Shown here: positions 47,356 through 58,900 of the stretch, piece by piece
Layout of the letters: every line of letters starts with the position of its first letter
Numbering within the stretch: position 1 is the stretch's first letter
From: Neodiprion pinetum
Lineage: Eukaryota; Arthropoda; Insecta; Hymenoptera; Diprionidae
Direction: 5' to 3'
DNA: 64,000 nucleotides
NCBI RefSeq assembly: GCF_021155775.2
Contig: NC_060235.2
Location: forward strand, 18,591,598-18,655,597
Made by a program: the position numbers and the translations under genes
Notes under the pieces: generated by a model
Seen by the model: the letters and a program-made list of their open reading frames with translations, nothing else
Databases searched by the model: none
What the model was told of the DNA's origin: nothing

Positions 47356-48864
47356 CTTTTGGCAAGCGTGCTCCATCGTTTTTTGAAAAATGATAGCTGT
47401 CCCAGGCAGGATAGCGTTCCCCGAATTTTCTCAGAGTATGCAAAACAGCAAAAAGTATCGTATAATTTTCGTGCGGTATTGCACGCGACGATTTTTGTTG
47501 AAAATAATCCCGAAGCACGGGTCAATGGAAGCGGCATTGAGTGAAGGATTTTGGAAGGCAAATAAGAGAAGAAAAGGGAGGAACGACGGGCAATTTTCTG
47601 CTTTACTGCAGCAGCGTGCGCCGTTTGGCTTTGTCCATACATTAGGTTATAGCTCTTCATGCTGCACGCGGGTTTGATATCGCGTGTTCGGAAATCCACC
47701 CAGGCAACAACCTCTGCACCCTCTAATTTCGTTTAGCATATCACTCGCCGCAGCCAGATATGCTGTAAGTGTTACAGATTTCCCAAGGACTCGAAATCAA
47801 CAGATGCGCGAGGCGCATCCCGAAACGAAACGTTCCACTGACGTTCGGCAAGGTCGGGTAAAATTGGGGACGTAATTAGGTTACTCTTTGCCGCATTTCC
47901 GGGTGTAAAACGCCACAGGGGACTGAAATATGGCGATTCGACGTCGCATTCGGAGAATTGCCGAGTGAATATCGCGGTACGGATTATATCTTAACGCTTT
48001 TGTGAAGACAGGAATTTTGGCCTGGTACGAAACAAGTATGAAAAAAAATTGGAGTTCCTTGTTTGAAAGAACTGGTCAAAATTGAAATTGCCTTCGGAAT
48101 TTTACGTGGCAATTAAACGTACGTATTAGGAAGATAGTTCGAAAGAAATTTTACAAATTGCAACGAGGCTTTAAAAATCCTTTCAAAGCTTGATTTTATA
48201 AATTAGACCTAACATGGTTTTTGCTACGAAAATATTATACCTCAAATTTTTAGAATGTTTGTTACGATTTTGCATATTAATTACAAGAGGGTAATTAAAA
48301 ATTGCGTAAGAAGATTCAAAATCGTTTCTACGTATGACTGATACATGGCATCTTTAACACAGCTCAGTTTATCGTTATCATCTGTTCCAATGAATCGCAC
48401 GTGATGTACTACGTTTAATTATTTCACGAACTTTACTCCGTACATTATATTGCCTGCAGAAAACTTGACGTATTTTGTTTCGATCAACTTTTTTTATCGC
48501 TTCACTGCCGTTCTACGTTTAATTTTCAATATTTCGTACAGAGTATGAAAACACTGATTAAAAAAAAATTACAACCGGGACCAAGCCACGTCCAGATTTT
48601 TTTCACTAACAACGACGGGATTAATATCCTGGCTTTGCCGGGATTCTGCATTCCTCTGGAGGCTATGCCCTGGAGCTTGACGTGAACCCGCATTCAACAT
48701 TCACCAATTACTGTTTTTTCTTTTTTTTTTCAATATACAAATTACACATGATTCGTTCGTTTTTTTTCGATTAAATTCGCCATGAGGGTGTTTTTTTTTT
48801 TTTTTTTCGTAAGTTATTTAGGTTGACATTCTGTGATGCAGCAAAATTACTGTTTTCAGGTCGT
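47356..48864. other. No gene seen
   Basis: Frames of 95-115 codons at 47350-47700 overlap on both strands and are not recognised. T-rich runs occur near 48720 and 48790. No other structure. Confidence 0.5.
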
Positions 48865-49045
48865 ACACAGAGAGAAAAAGGATTCATTCGAATGAAATCA
48901 TCACGAAAAAATGCATTTGCGATATGTATTCGTTATGAATACAAAATTTAGGACTAAAGATACGAATACTGAGGCAATTCGCGGAACGAATTTATGAATT
49001 CAAAATCAAATTATGAGAATTTATCACTTTTCTCGTGTCTTACGT
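48865..49045. mobile_element. Possible diverged inverted-repeat element
   Basis: The left end GTACACAGAGAGAAAAAGG and the reverse complement of about 49020-49045, GTAAGACACGAGAAAAGTG, agree partially and continue with ATTC-AT matches. The outer word is close to that of the element at 27333. Divergence is high, so the element is tentative. Confidence 0.35.
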
Positions 49046-52000
49046 GTTTAACAACTTGAACGGGGTTCTGATTTTTGATTTGTGACAGGAAAATTGTAAT
49101 CAAAGTAACGATCTTAGTAGAAACGACGAGTCAAGTTAAAAACTATCGAGAAGAACATTTTGATACGGTTCAGAAGGATTGGAAAGCAACAGGAAATTCA
49201 AATGAAATATTAAATAATTCCTTTTTTCAATCATGGTTGTAAAATTATTATTCCCGTTACTTGCGTTTCTTCCGCCCACGTTCAAATGGCTCGGAAAAAA
49301 AGTAACTTTCAAAAAATTGGTATGCAATTAAAGAACAAAAGTTTGTTTGCACCGTAAATTAAGTAAACTTGAAAAGCAGTCGTGTATTTTTGCAAGAACC
49401 AATTAAATAATTCTGATTTTGTTATTGAAGTTACGAAACGCGTACAACGATTCTACTTTGCTACAGAGAAAGCTCTACTTCCGCTTCACGTTTGTACGGC
49501 AAAAGCGTATTAAAATCACAAACACGTTGAACAGTGACGTATAAATACAAGTCAGAAAGAAAACGGCTCCGGGCGACAGGTGACGAGTCGCTTATGGCGA
49601 CAAATTCCCCGGGCTTAATTATCGATCAGTTCTTTCACTTCTCCGAATCCTTTATTTTTTTTCCCACAACTAGTCCAATCTCTGTCCCGATGCAGAGCGG
49701 ACGGAGTTCCGTTACGTACTGATTAAATATTAATTGAATGATACGGATAAAGATACGGCAGTCGCCTGTCTCCGGTCATTTCGGCGCTACGACGTGTCAA
49801 AAATCGGTGTCTACGATGTCCTTGGTTGGCAAGCCGAGCACCGTATCCTCTATCCGACAATCTATCGGCCGAATCGCGATAATAATCGATCCGCGGAGCA
49901 GGCAGTCGTCTCGATGATCGAAGGAAGTGATTTTGAGACGGTTAAAATAAATTGGATATTAATATAGCGGTCACTCGCTCGACGAGACATACCTGTATTA
50001 CACTCGAGCGCAATGTAGGTTCACAAGTTAATGCTCGACGCGTATATATCGCAGAGACGTTGTACGGTACACGAGGTATAACGTGTACATATCTACGTTG
50101 ACGTACACACAGCATGCGCGCATGGCCGGCAGTCGAAATTACAAATTAGTAACGGGTACGTAAGAAGCGACGACTATTATATGCCGTCGAATTTGGATAA
50201 TTTACGCGTTAGGATATCGGGTCGTTAATAAAACCCGGTTCTTACAATTAGCGGCGTCGCATCGCAGGAACCGCTGCGCGGTGATGGAAAAAACGGCCGT
50301 TCGTTTCACAATAAATTTTATTCAGCTGGACTGAGTGGATCGCGTGGATATGCCTTTGACCACGTCGCGAGGATCGAGCCGTTTCACGCGCACCGCGTAT
50401 TCGACTCGAGAATTTTGACTAAATTTTACCATTTAATTACGGCTTCATTTCGTCTCCGCGTTTTCATTATCGGATCCCAAGAGCGTTCCACGGTCTTTTC
50501 TATCCGTGACATAGGTGCTCACCTCATAAATAAGTGGGCATCCGCACGAACGTGCATACACGTGTATACGCCTGTAATACATGTGGAAACCTGTTCCGGA
50601 ACTCTTTATAATACCACCCGATATACTTGATTTTTCTGACGACTCAATCTCCGTTGGCTCAAAGACACCCGGGGCTACCACCGCGCCGAATTTTTATCCA
50701 CGAAGAGAACGTGAGCGTAAAAATACGAAAATACAACGAGACTCAGAATTTCGTATTCGAAACGCGTTCGGACGACAAAAGGACCCGCCAATTTATATCC
50801 CTGATAATAATTTATTCCAATAATCTCATACTCGACAAGGCGGGGGCGAAAAACTTGAACAGCCGATTGATAGAAGGACCGAAACATCGAATTTTCAAAG
50901 AGGCAAAAGTTTTATTCGTGGAATGATCAAAGTGCAGAAAGTTCGAGTATATATAACTGAAAATACAGAAATTTGAAGTACAAAAAGAGAAAATATAGAA
51001 AGGCAAAAACAAAATCTCTAATCTGTACAAGATTCTGTATTGTTGAGACGAATTCTAACGATTCTTTACTGGCTCTATGTGGCCTTTCTACAGTTTTGGG
51101 TCTACATTTTGGAATTCTGTAAATTAACTTTTCTCTTATTTAAAAATTCGATCCTACTTTTTGCTCTTTCTATATATTTCCCCCCACCTACTCGACAATG
51201 ACTAAACCATGGAAAACCATCCAGTAGCTCACAGATAATAAGAGAGCACAAGTGACAAAAACAAATATATTTGAACCAACTCGCGAAGAATCTGTTGCTA
51301 AATAGCGGCAATACTTTCAAAAAATCTGAAAGTATTAGCAAAATTGGACCATATACGTTGAGGTCGTCTAACGTACAAAAAAAAAAAAAAACATGTCATA
51401 CCGGTTCTTCAGGGAAACCGTTCCGTTCGTCCTAATCAGGTCTGAGATTCTACGAGGAACGGAAATCCACAGGCACCGACAGAAGCGACACTCACAAATA
51501 TAACGGCCCCGGAACTTCCGCCTCCAAGACGCGTCCTGCGCGCCGGCGTAACATCGACTGATCATGCAAGGTGGCAACAGAATTCGTCATACTAGCGGTC
51601 AGTGCGGCAATGCTCGTAATTGCTGATCCAGACATTGGAAGGTTAACGGTGGTCCACCTTTGGGGTACGTGAAACGTCTTTCGGTCCACGATGCCGCGGT
51701 GTGCACACCTTTCTTTGCGCGAGGGTAGAACCGCGTCCCAGATCCGCATACCTATGGCAAAGAAGTACACGCCCCTGGGCCGCACCCTGCACCCTGCGGA
51801 GATTAATGCTCCAATATGTGATCCGCAAGGGTGACTGGCGCCGATGCTTTCAAACTGGTTTCTCAGAACAAACCGAGCTCACTAAAGTGCCCCATAACGA
51901 TTCATTGTCGGTTTCGTCGGTCGTAGTTCCGGATTGAAATGCTCAAGGTCCTCGGTGCTGGATCGCTGAAACCCAGCAGTTTTCACGTTCGAATCTTGCC

Positions 52001-53676
52001 CTCGCGTAACGAAGTAACGGTTCGGTGAAACGTTACACAAGTGAATCGGTGCGGTGTGTTCCTTTGGCCGTTTAAAATTATTTCTCGAGTGATGTGATAA
52101 GTGAAACGAACGAATTCGCGACTAGCGAGAGCTTTGAAGCGCGTAAGAACGAGCTCTCGAGGTTAGACTCGATGGAAGGTCGATTCGTCGATTTAACGGA
52201 ATTCCGATTTCATTGAAAATCACGCCGAATTTGAGTAAATGTGCACGCTACATTTTCGGATGACCGAGTGATTGATACGCGGTAAATATACATATAAAAT
52301 CTGAACACAGGGCGACCAATTTGTCGCCGATTGTTGAGGGACACGTTCCTTTGTTCGCCGGGAGGGACGAGGAGGTGGATAACAAACGGACGGAGTGTGT
52401 TGACCCAGGGTCCGCAGTTTTCAATATGTTGTGGTCGGACCTCTTCCGTATGAATTTCACAATAATCCTGCGGTCACGGCCGACCCCAGCGATACCAGAT
52501 ATTCGGGGGTTCGCATTATGGCCGGAGTACCAGATAGATCGGTCGGTGACTCATTATTTCGCTGGCCCCTCTCTTTGCCACTGGCATACCGACTATTCGG
52601 TGGTCGTGGCCGGTTGATGGTGGTGTAATCGTTAGCTGGCTCGCCGGCACAACGGACACGATGGTCGCATCGCTGCCTTCAATTTCGGATCCGCGGTGTA
52701 ATTTCAATAATCTCGGCCCCGCTCACGGATTAATATCCGGCGGACGGGCAGCCAGATGATGATATTGGAAGAAAGATCGGGAAGAAGGCCCTCGCACTGC
52801 CTGGTCGTTTTAATTCCAGAATGGGAGGCAGGCCCGCTGACAGTATCGCGTAAAGGCGTACGGAAATTGTTAAAGTAGGTAAGGATACAGATGCTCCTCG
52901 AGAAACGCTAAGGAAATTTTCCAACGCGATACAAGCCTGCGAGGGGTTTTATGAACCGTATAGAATCGCGCGATCCGAAGCCACATGCCGGTGCCAAAAC
53001 CAGAGGGAAAACACTCTCGCACATTGCTTTCGGCGATGTTGTCGGAGGAATCGAGATAGGTATCCGAAACACGAAGGATACGTCCCACTAAATCTATGAA
53101 AGACCTCCTCTCGCATCGCTGCGGTTGATTTTACCGGGGTAAAAGGGGAACGGAAAGGGCTTTAGCGAATGAAATTTTCATCGAGGAAATAGCCGAATTT
53201 GGATACCTAATTCGGGTAAAGTGTCGGAGACCGTCGAACGAATGGGATTACGATGCCGCTGAACGCACTTCAAACGCTCGGTTTTATTCACCCCTCGGTG
53301 AATTGACAATTGACAGAATTGATACAGTGCCGCTTGATGTCGGTCCGCCGTCGACGCCGAAATATCGCCGCGGGCCAACCGCTACTGAAAATTATACCCA
53401 ACCCCGGCAGCCGCGAACGAGAACCCAGAAAAGCCTGCCGTCCCCCGATCTCCGAGATCCGCCCTCCTTCGGCCTTTTTCCACTCATGGAATTAGATTCT
53501 TTGGCTCATCAGGGGATACGAGGCTCTTACCCCGCGGTGTCGTAACCACCGCTGAAAAAGGTTTCAGTTAAAAAAAAAACCCGTGGGTTTGTTTCAGTTT
53601 ACAGTTCTGCGGGCTCTTCTCGTGTATAGCGGAAATTGGGTCGGTACTGACTGTTATTTTTAACCCTTACGCTGCG
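49046..53676. other. No recognised gene over about 4.6 kb
   Basis: No supported gene. Overlapping frames of 70-99 codons occur at 50415-50930, 51370-51940 and 52250-53550 on both strands. An A14 run lies near 51378-51391. The strand ambiguity and lack of domains argue against calling any of them. Confidence 0.45.
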
Positions 53677-53732
53677 CACACTGAGAGAAATTTTTAGGTC
53701 CGGTTATCGCTCGGTCCTTAACTATTTTTTAA

Positions 53733-54189
53733 AATTGCAAGGGCTGAGCACGTTACGTCGTATTTTGAGAGATTAGGATGGTTAATATTGAGCGACAGAA
53801 GAAATTATTTCATAGCACGCCTCTTTTACAAAGATATACGATTAAATTATCATCAGCTGTTCGGATGTAACTTAGAATTTTTGCCTGTTGCGTTGCGTAG
53901 GGGCGACGTAAGAGAAGATTATTTACGTCTGCCTAGATCGAATTGTTGTATCTATGAAAACTCTTTTCTCGTTCGCGGCATACGCATTTGGAATGCGTTT
54001 CCTGCTGAAGTTACCGAAGCCGAAAATCTTGAACTGTTCCGTAGCGCGTGCTATAATTATTACTTGCAGAATTGCTGATTTGCCATGCTGAATCTTTGAT
54101 TACTGTTATCAAATGATGCTAACACTGTGAAACTATTTTACTGCTTTATTATTCCTTTTGTTCTTTATTTTTTATTATTATTAATTGCA
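53733..54189 (+). mobile_element. 5'-truncated LINE insertion with 7-bp duplication
   Basis: The heptamer AATTGCA occurs at 53733-53739 and again at 54183-54189, flanking the 443-bp segment that is absent from the family 1 copy at 2087. The segment starts inside the C-terminal part of a reverse-transcriptase reading frame, has a stop, a roughly 100-base AT-rich 3' region and ends in TTATT repeats. That is the expected anatomy of a 5'-truncated non-LTR retrotransposon. The duplication is short for a LINE, so the boundaries are inferred. Confidence 0.7.
53740..54078 (+). pseudogene. C-terminal tail of a non-LTR retrotransposon reverse transcriptase
   Basis: This is a remnant of the LINE polymerase protein that copies element RNA into chromosomal DNA. 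Only the last about 110 residues are present: the catalytic palm with its YxDD-type motif is missing. Recognisable features, in order, are the EHVTSYFERLGWL stretch, a DRRNYFIARLFYK stretch, a basic RRGDVREDYLRLPRSN segment, and the hallmark SFLVRGIRIWNAFPAEV followed by an LELFRSACYNYYL end. This thumb/post-polymerase tail, with its R-WN-P pattern, is common to insect LINEs; I do not assign a clade. The frame is intact to the stop at 54076-54078, suggesting a fairly recent insertion. It is not a functional gene. Confidence 0.85.
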
Positions 54190-54574
54190 TCACTGTTATT
54201 ATTATCTTTACTACATAGTTCTAGGTAGAAAATGAAAATTAGTTTTTTAGCCGTTACCGGAAAGTCTGATATCCGTCGCTATTCTTTCTCATTACGATCA
54301 CTGTTACTATATATATTTTCTTGCAACTGTTGGGAAAATTTAATGCTTGTGCAACAATAAATTGATGTTAAAGCCTTGTTTAACTAAAAAAGTAGAGTAA
54401 ACCTGACAAACTGATTTTGAGTTTCAATTACCAAAAAAGGATCGATGATAGCGCAAAATGGTTAGGCGGAGATCGTTTTTCGTAATTCCAAAAATATTCA
54501 AACAGTTTTTTTAACGATGCCTGTTTTCCTGAATTTTTCTAGTCGCCGTAACAAGTGAAATTTTTCTCAGTGTA

Positions 54575-55637
54575 GGAACGGATATGTCGATTCGAATAAC
54601 TTGAAAAACTCTAGGGTACTCTTTAACCATGATATTTCAAGGAAAATTAGGTACCATCAACAGAATGAAATTATGATTCTTAGAAAAAAAAAAAAAAAAC
54701 TTCATAAAACGACAAAATAACGAAAAGTGGATCATTCTACTAAAAAAATCATAACCCACTGAATTTTCAATATTTTGAGCTGAAAATTGACTGTGTAACT
54801 CTCAGGATGCAGACATTTACGAATAAAAAAATGTGGAGATGATGCGCGATGAAAAAAAAAAGGAATTTATTTGAGCGAATGAGGTACGAATTTTTGTAAA
54901 AAGAATAAATTGAAGATCTTGACGATATTTCGTTATTTATCTTGGATCAAATCAAATTATAATAGAAGTTTTTCATACGGAGTTTACGGTTAACGTACCG
55001 CGGGGTCGTTTTGACCCCGGCGTGGAGCGTTGGGGTTAATATCACTCGGACGCTTTTCATCGTGACACTGTTATAACGTTAGATGATAACCACCGGACGA
55101 TCTTCCGAACTCTCACACGTCACGACTGCAACGAAAGAACAAGAAAGTGCTTCTGCACGGTTAGATGAGGATACACTCTCCGTCACTTCCACCCGTAACG
55201 CGCCTACCCAACTGTAAAATACAAAGACTTACCTTCACTATGTATAAGTCATCGCTGTCGTTATGAATCCGGCTTGGATTCTATTCGATAACCACGGTGG
55301 TAACCTAAATATCAATCTAGCTCAACGAAATGCTGCCCAAACAAAAAAATAGTTTTCAGCCATTTCGTACGAATTCAGTACCTTACGAACTTTCATCTAC
55401 TTCTGTGCGCGTAGATGAAAATCAAGGTCCTTTATTCTCGAAATAAGGGATTCTGTGTTAAGAAAAAACTTCAATCTTTGATTTGTCTCACTCGACGTGC
55501 ACTTTATGACTGTTTCGTTTTGTTGCATCACATTTTTTTCTCAGCTATTGCTCCCAGTTTTGTTAATATCGTTGCGTTCTTCGCACTAAAATTTCGATCT
55601 CAAACAAACGATGCGAAACCCTCTAGTCGTTTCTTTC
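54575..55637. other. No gene seen; one palindrome
   Basis: AT-rich spacer between two family 1 copies in opposite orientation. The palindrome at 55002-55018 is the only distinctive feature. An 84-codon frame starting at 55415 runs into the next element and is not a gene. Confidence 0.55.
55002..55018. repeat. GGGGTC-GACCCC palindrome
   Basis: GGGGTCGTTTTGACCCC has arms GGGGTC and GACCCC around a GTTTT loop, in a GC-rich island (CCGCGG before, CCGGCG after) within AT-rich DNA. It resembles strings seen at some transposon ends, but no partner was found. Confidence 0.4.
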
Positions 55638-55977
55638 TGCACTGTGAAAAATTTTATTTGTTACGGTAACTAGAAAAATTGAGTAAAACAGGTATCGTTA
55701 AAAAAAAACTGTTTGAATATTGTTGGAACGACGAAAAACGAGATACGCGTAACCATTTTGCGCTATCGTCGATCTTTTTTTGGTAATCGCAACGCAAAAT
55801 TAGTTTGTTCGGTTTACTATACTTTTTTAGTTAAACAAGGCTTTAACGTCAATTTATTGTTGCACAAGCATTACATTCGCGCAACAGTTGCAAGAAGATA
55901 CAGCAACAGTGATCTCAATGAGAAAGAATAGTAACGGATACTAGACTTTCCGGTATGAGCTACAATACTAATTTGCT
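55638..55977 (-). mobile_element. Family 1 element, 5'-truncated, reverse orientation
   Basis: Read on the minus strand it ends TTTTTCACAGTGCA and is collinear with 2087-2524 inward: AACTAGAAAAATTGAG, AACAGGTATCGTT, the CAATTTATTGTTGCAC block and the GACTTTCCGGTA block all match in order. The alignment dies out around 55977, so the last about 120 bases including the other terminus are missing. It retains ACGCGTAACC as in the 28505 copy, suggesting a shared subfamily. Confidence 0.78.
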
Positions 55978-58900
55978 GAATTTCGGAGTATTTTTCGCCA
56001 GTGAATACCGGCGGATGGCTCTAATTACGCGGTCTCGATAAAATCGCGAAATCGCAGGGCGACAACCTGTGCGACTGGTGCACCGGAGTAATTGCAGCTG
56101 CAATCGTGTTGCGCGGCTTCCGGTGAAATTAACGATGACAAGTCTGGCCAAATTTCATGCTGCAAGTATGAAGCAATTTTTTTTTTTCACTCCACCGACT
56201 CGCTGAGCCCGCTTCTTTGTCTTTCCGTACCTTCACATCCCTCTTGACATGCATAAAAATGAAAAGGTTTCCTATTCCTTACGAATATTTCTCGAGATGT
56301 AAAAAAAGGTTATACCGACCGCAGCATGTTTCGCAAAGAACGGTTCCTGCTTTTTTCGAGTAGGTAAATGACGAAGAGGGTAAACCAAAATGCTCACTGC
56401 TGCTGTTTCAAACGCGTGCTTTGCACAAGAGGTCTTTTCATACTCAGAGTTGCGGGACGCTCGGCCACTTCTGCTGTTTATTATACCGGGAAGAAGTTCC
56501 CGCAGGCACTTAATTAGTGCGGCAAGAATTTGCGGGGTAATAATTGGCAGGGACTACTCGCCGTGCCATTGAAAACTAATTCCTTCCTTCATTTGGCGCG
56601 CAAGCTCAGCGAGCTTGCGATTCCCATCAGTACGCGACGTTGCAACGATGTGGTTGCAACGACTGAATTAGTTGTTACGCAAACGAGTTCATCATCGCCA
56701 AGAAATTATGCCAAGTTCAATGATTTTTGAACACTTCGGTTAGTACTCTCGAAAATGTATGGATACAAGTTTTTCCCCTCATCACATTGTTGAGATTCTA
56801 TAATGACGGACATAGAGAGTAAGACAAAATTGAATTGAGTATTTGTTACGGCCTGGTTATTTAAATCACAGAAAATAGAGGAAGAAAAAGGGTAAAACGC
56901 GCGTCGTGATAAAATAATTTTTCAATATCACCAGTAGAGGATGGCGCGTGTAACCTAAATTCAAAATCGTACGGCAGTTGCTGTCATTGACAGTGGATAA
57001 CTGAAATCGTTCGAAAAATGAACAATGCGGGGACAGGAGAAAGGAAAGGTCTGCTCGGCTCGATCGGCGAATACGGGGCTAAAGTCGGGTAGCTGACGGG
57101 GAAATTCGATTTGTCAGGCAATTTGTCCCCGCGACAAAATTTAAATCGCAAAGCATATTTCACCACCGGGTGAAAAATATGCCGTTTGATAGAAAGGGAG
57201 AGAGAGAGAGGGAGAGAGAGAAAGAGAGAATCCTTGCCAAGGATCACCCGACCGCACCCGTACAAAGTGGATTCGCGTAATGCGCAGTAACGCTCACGCG
57301 GAGTTCCGAGGGTGAATCGGCAATTCGAGGACTTTGCGTGCAGGGGTTGCCTCCACGTGTAATCTCATTTTTCACAGCGACTCACGACGCCCGTGTTTTT
57401 CCCAGCGATAAAGTGACAGCTCAGACTGTAGAATCCGGAATACGGCAGACGACGTTCGTAGAATAGAAGGAAATATGATATTTGTACTGTTTTATGGGGA
57501 ATTTTTTAGGTACGGGATCGTTTGATCACGGATTCGTCAAAAGGCAGCAATCTTTTTATCTAGTCGGGCGAAAAAGTGTCCGTTCTTTTTGAAAAGCGGA
57601 ATTATTAAACTTGCCAAAAATTGATGTTTTCTGGACAAAGGATTGTCAATTTTTTACACTACGCTTTGTTGTCAATCCGCGATGTTCCGAGGTGGGAAAA
57701 AAAAATTTACTGCCGGCGGTATTTGGAACGACAAAGTCTCTCAGTTGATTTATATAAATTTCATATGAGAACATACTTACATCGAGTGAATTGGAAGTTG
57801 TACAATATTAAAAAAAATCTTTATCGTTTCTGATTCCAAAATTGTCGCAGCTATGATCGATTTTGTAAAACATTAACTACCGTCACTCCCTTATCCAAAA
57901 AAGTTGTATTGTTTTGTTGATCCTGCTAGGTTGAATTTCTACGTAAGAAATTCAAAGTTAGGGTTTCCGCTCGAGACGAGAAAAAAGTGTCGGGGAATCG
58001 AGAAATCGCGTCTTGATACTATGTAACTGTAGATATTGTACGTAACTTTAATTTAAAGATTGTTTCTATGAAAATTCTTCAGGTACCCACTATTTGTTCA
58101 CTTAAAAGAACGTGTGATTAATATTTTTACTCAACTCAGGAAGTAAGCTAAGATACATATTCAAAGTACCTACATTTTAATAGAAAGACAAATAACTTTT
58201 ATTTAATTAACAATTTCATAATTTTTTTTAAAGTTTTGGAAAATTCTCGAAAGTTCGACAATTCCCGGAAATTTCTATAAGTTCAAATTTCTTCAATCCC
58301 CGCGAGAATAAAAATGTCGAGAAATCGGAAACTCTGTTAAAAGTACGCACGCACAAGTGCGTCAGCAGAATCGCTATATTATCTCGGATCTCTGACAATT
58401 TTTAATGACGTTCGAGGTTTCCGCAGGGATTTTCCCCGCGTCTGGAATGACATCAATAAAGTAACGCAGCAAGCCCAGCGATGCCTCGACTGTCGCTGCG
58501 TCTGACTGGAGCACGATTAGCGCATTATCATCGGGCGAATGGGTTTGGGTAATGCAAATAATTACTCATCGACTGCTCGTATTGCCCACCCTTGCTGCCG
58601 AAGTGCGGCTAAGCCAAAACAGCTTATTACTGCGTTTACACCGGCAACCCGCCCTGGGCGAAATCGAAAACACGTAGGGCCTTGTCGCATCCCTGCAACC
58701 CCGCATCAACGGCTGTATCATTATTCACGTGCATGTGCAGATAGCGTGCCGAACCCATTGTCAACTAATTTTGCAACCCTGCGGACCACGGAGCGTGATA
58801 ATTAATGAGCGCAAGCTATTAAAAGAGACTGGTTGGATGATAATTGATGCTTTTATTACTAAATAACCGTGCGTTTAGTATTTTTTGAATTATTATACCG

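Larger units (their letters stand above)
53677..54574 (+). mobile_element. Family 1 element, full copy with nested LINE insertion
   Basis: The left end CACACTGAGAGAAATTTTTA and the right end, reverse-complemented TACACTGAGAAAAATTTC, match the termini at 2087-2524. From 54217 (AGTTCTAGGTAGAAAATG) to the right end it is collinear with that copy. The extra length relative to it is explained by an inserted segment of 443 bp plus a 7-bp duplication. Removing these leaves about 448 bp, close to the 438 bp of the uninterrupted copy. It lies about 1.06 kb from the truncated reverse copy at 55638. Confidence 0.82.

Noticed and set aside
51990..52005. GTTCGAATC string resembling a tRNA T-loop
   Set aside because: The flanking sequence does not pair into a cloverleaf.
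54575..55637. Composite transposon formed by the two opposed family 1 copies
   Set aside because: One copy is truncated at its distal end and the spacer contains no gene; independent insertion explains the arrangement.
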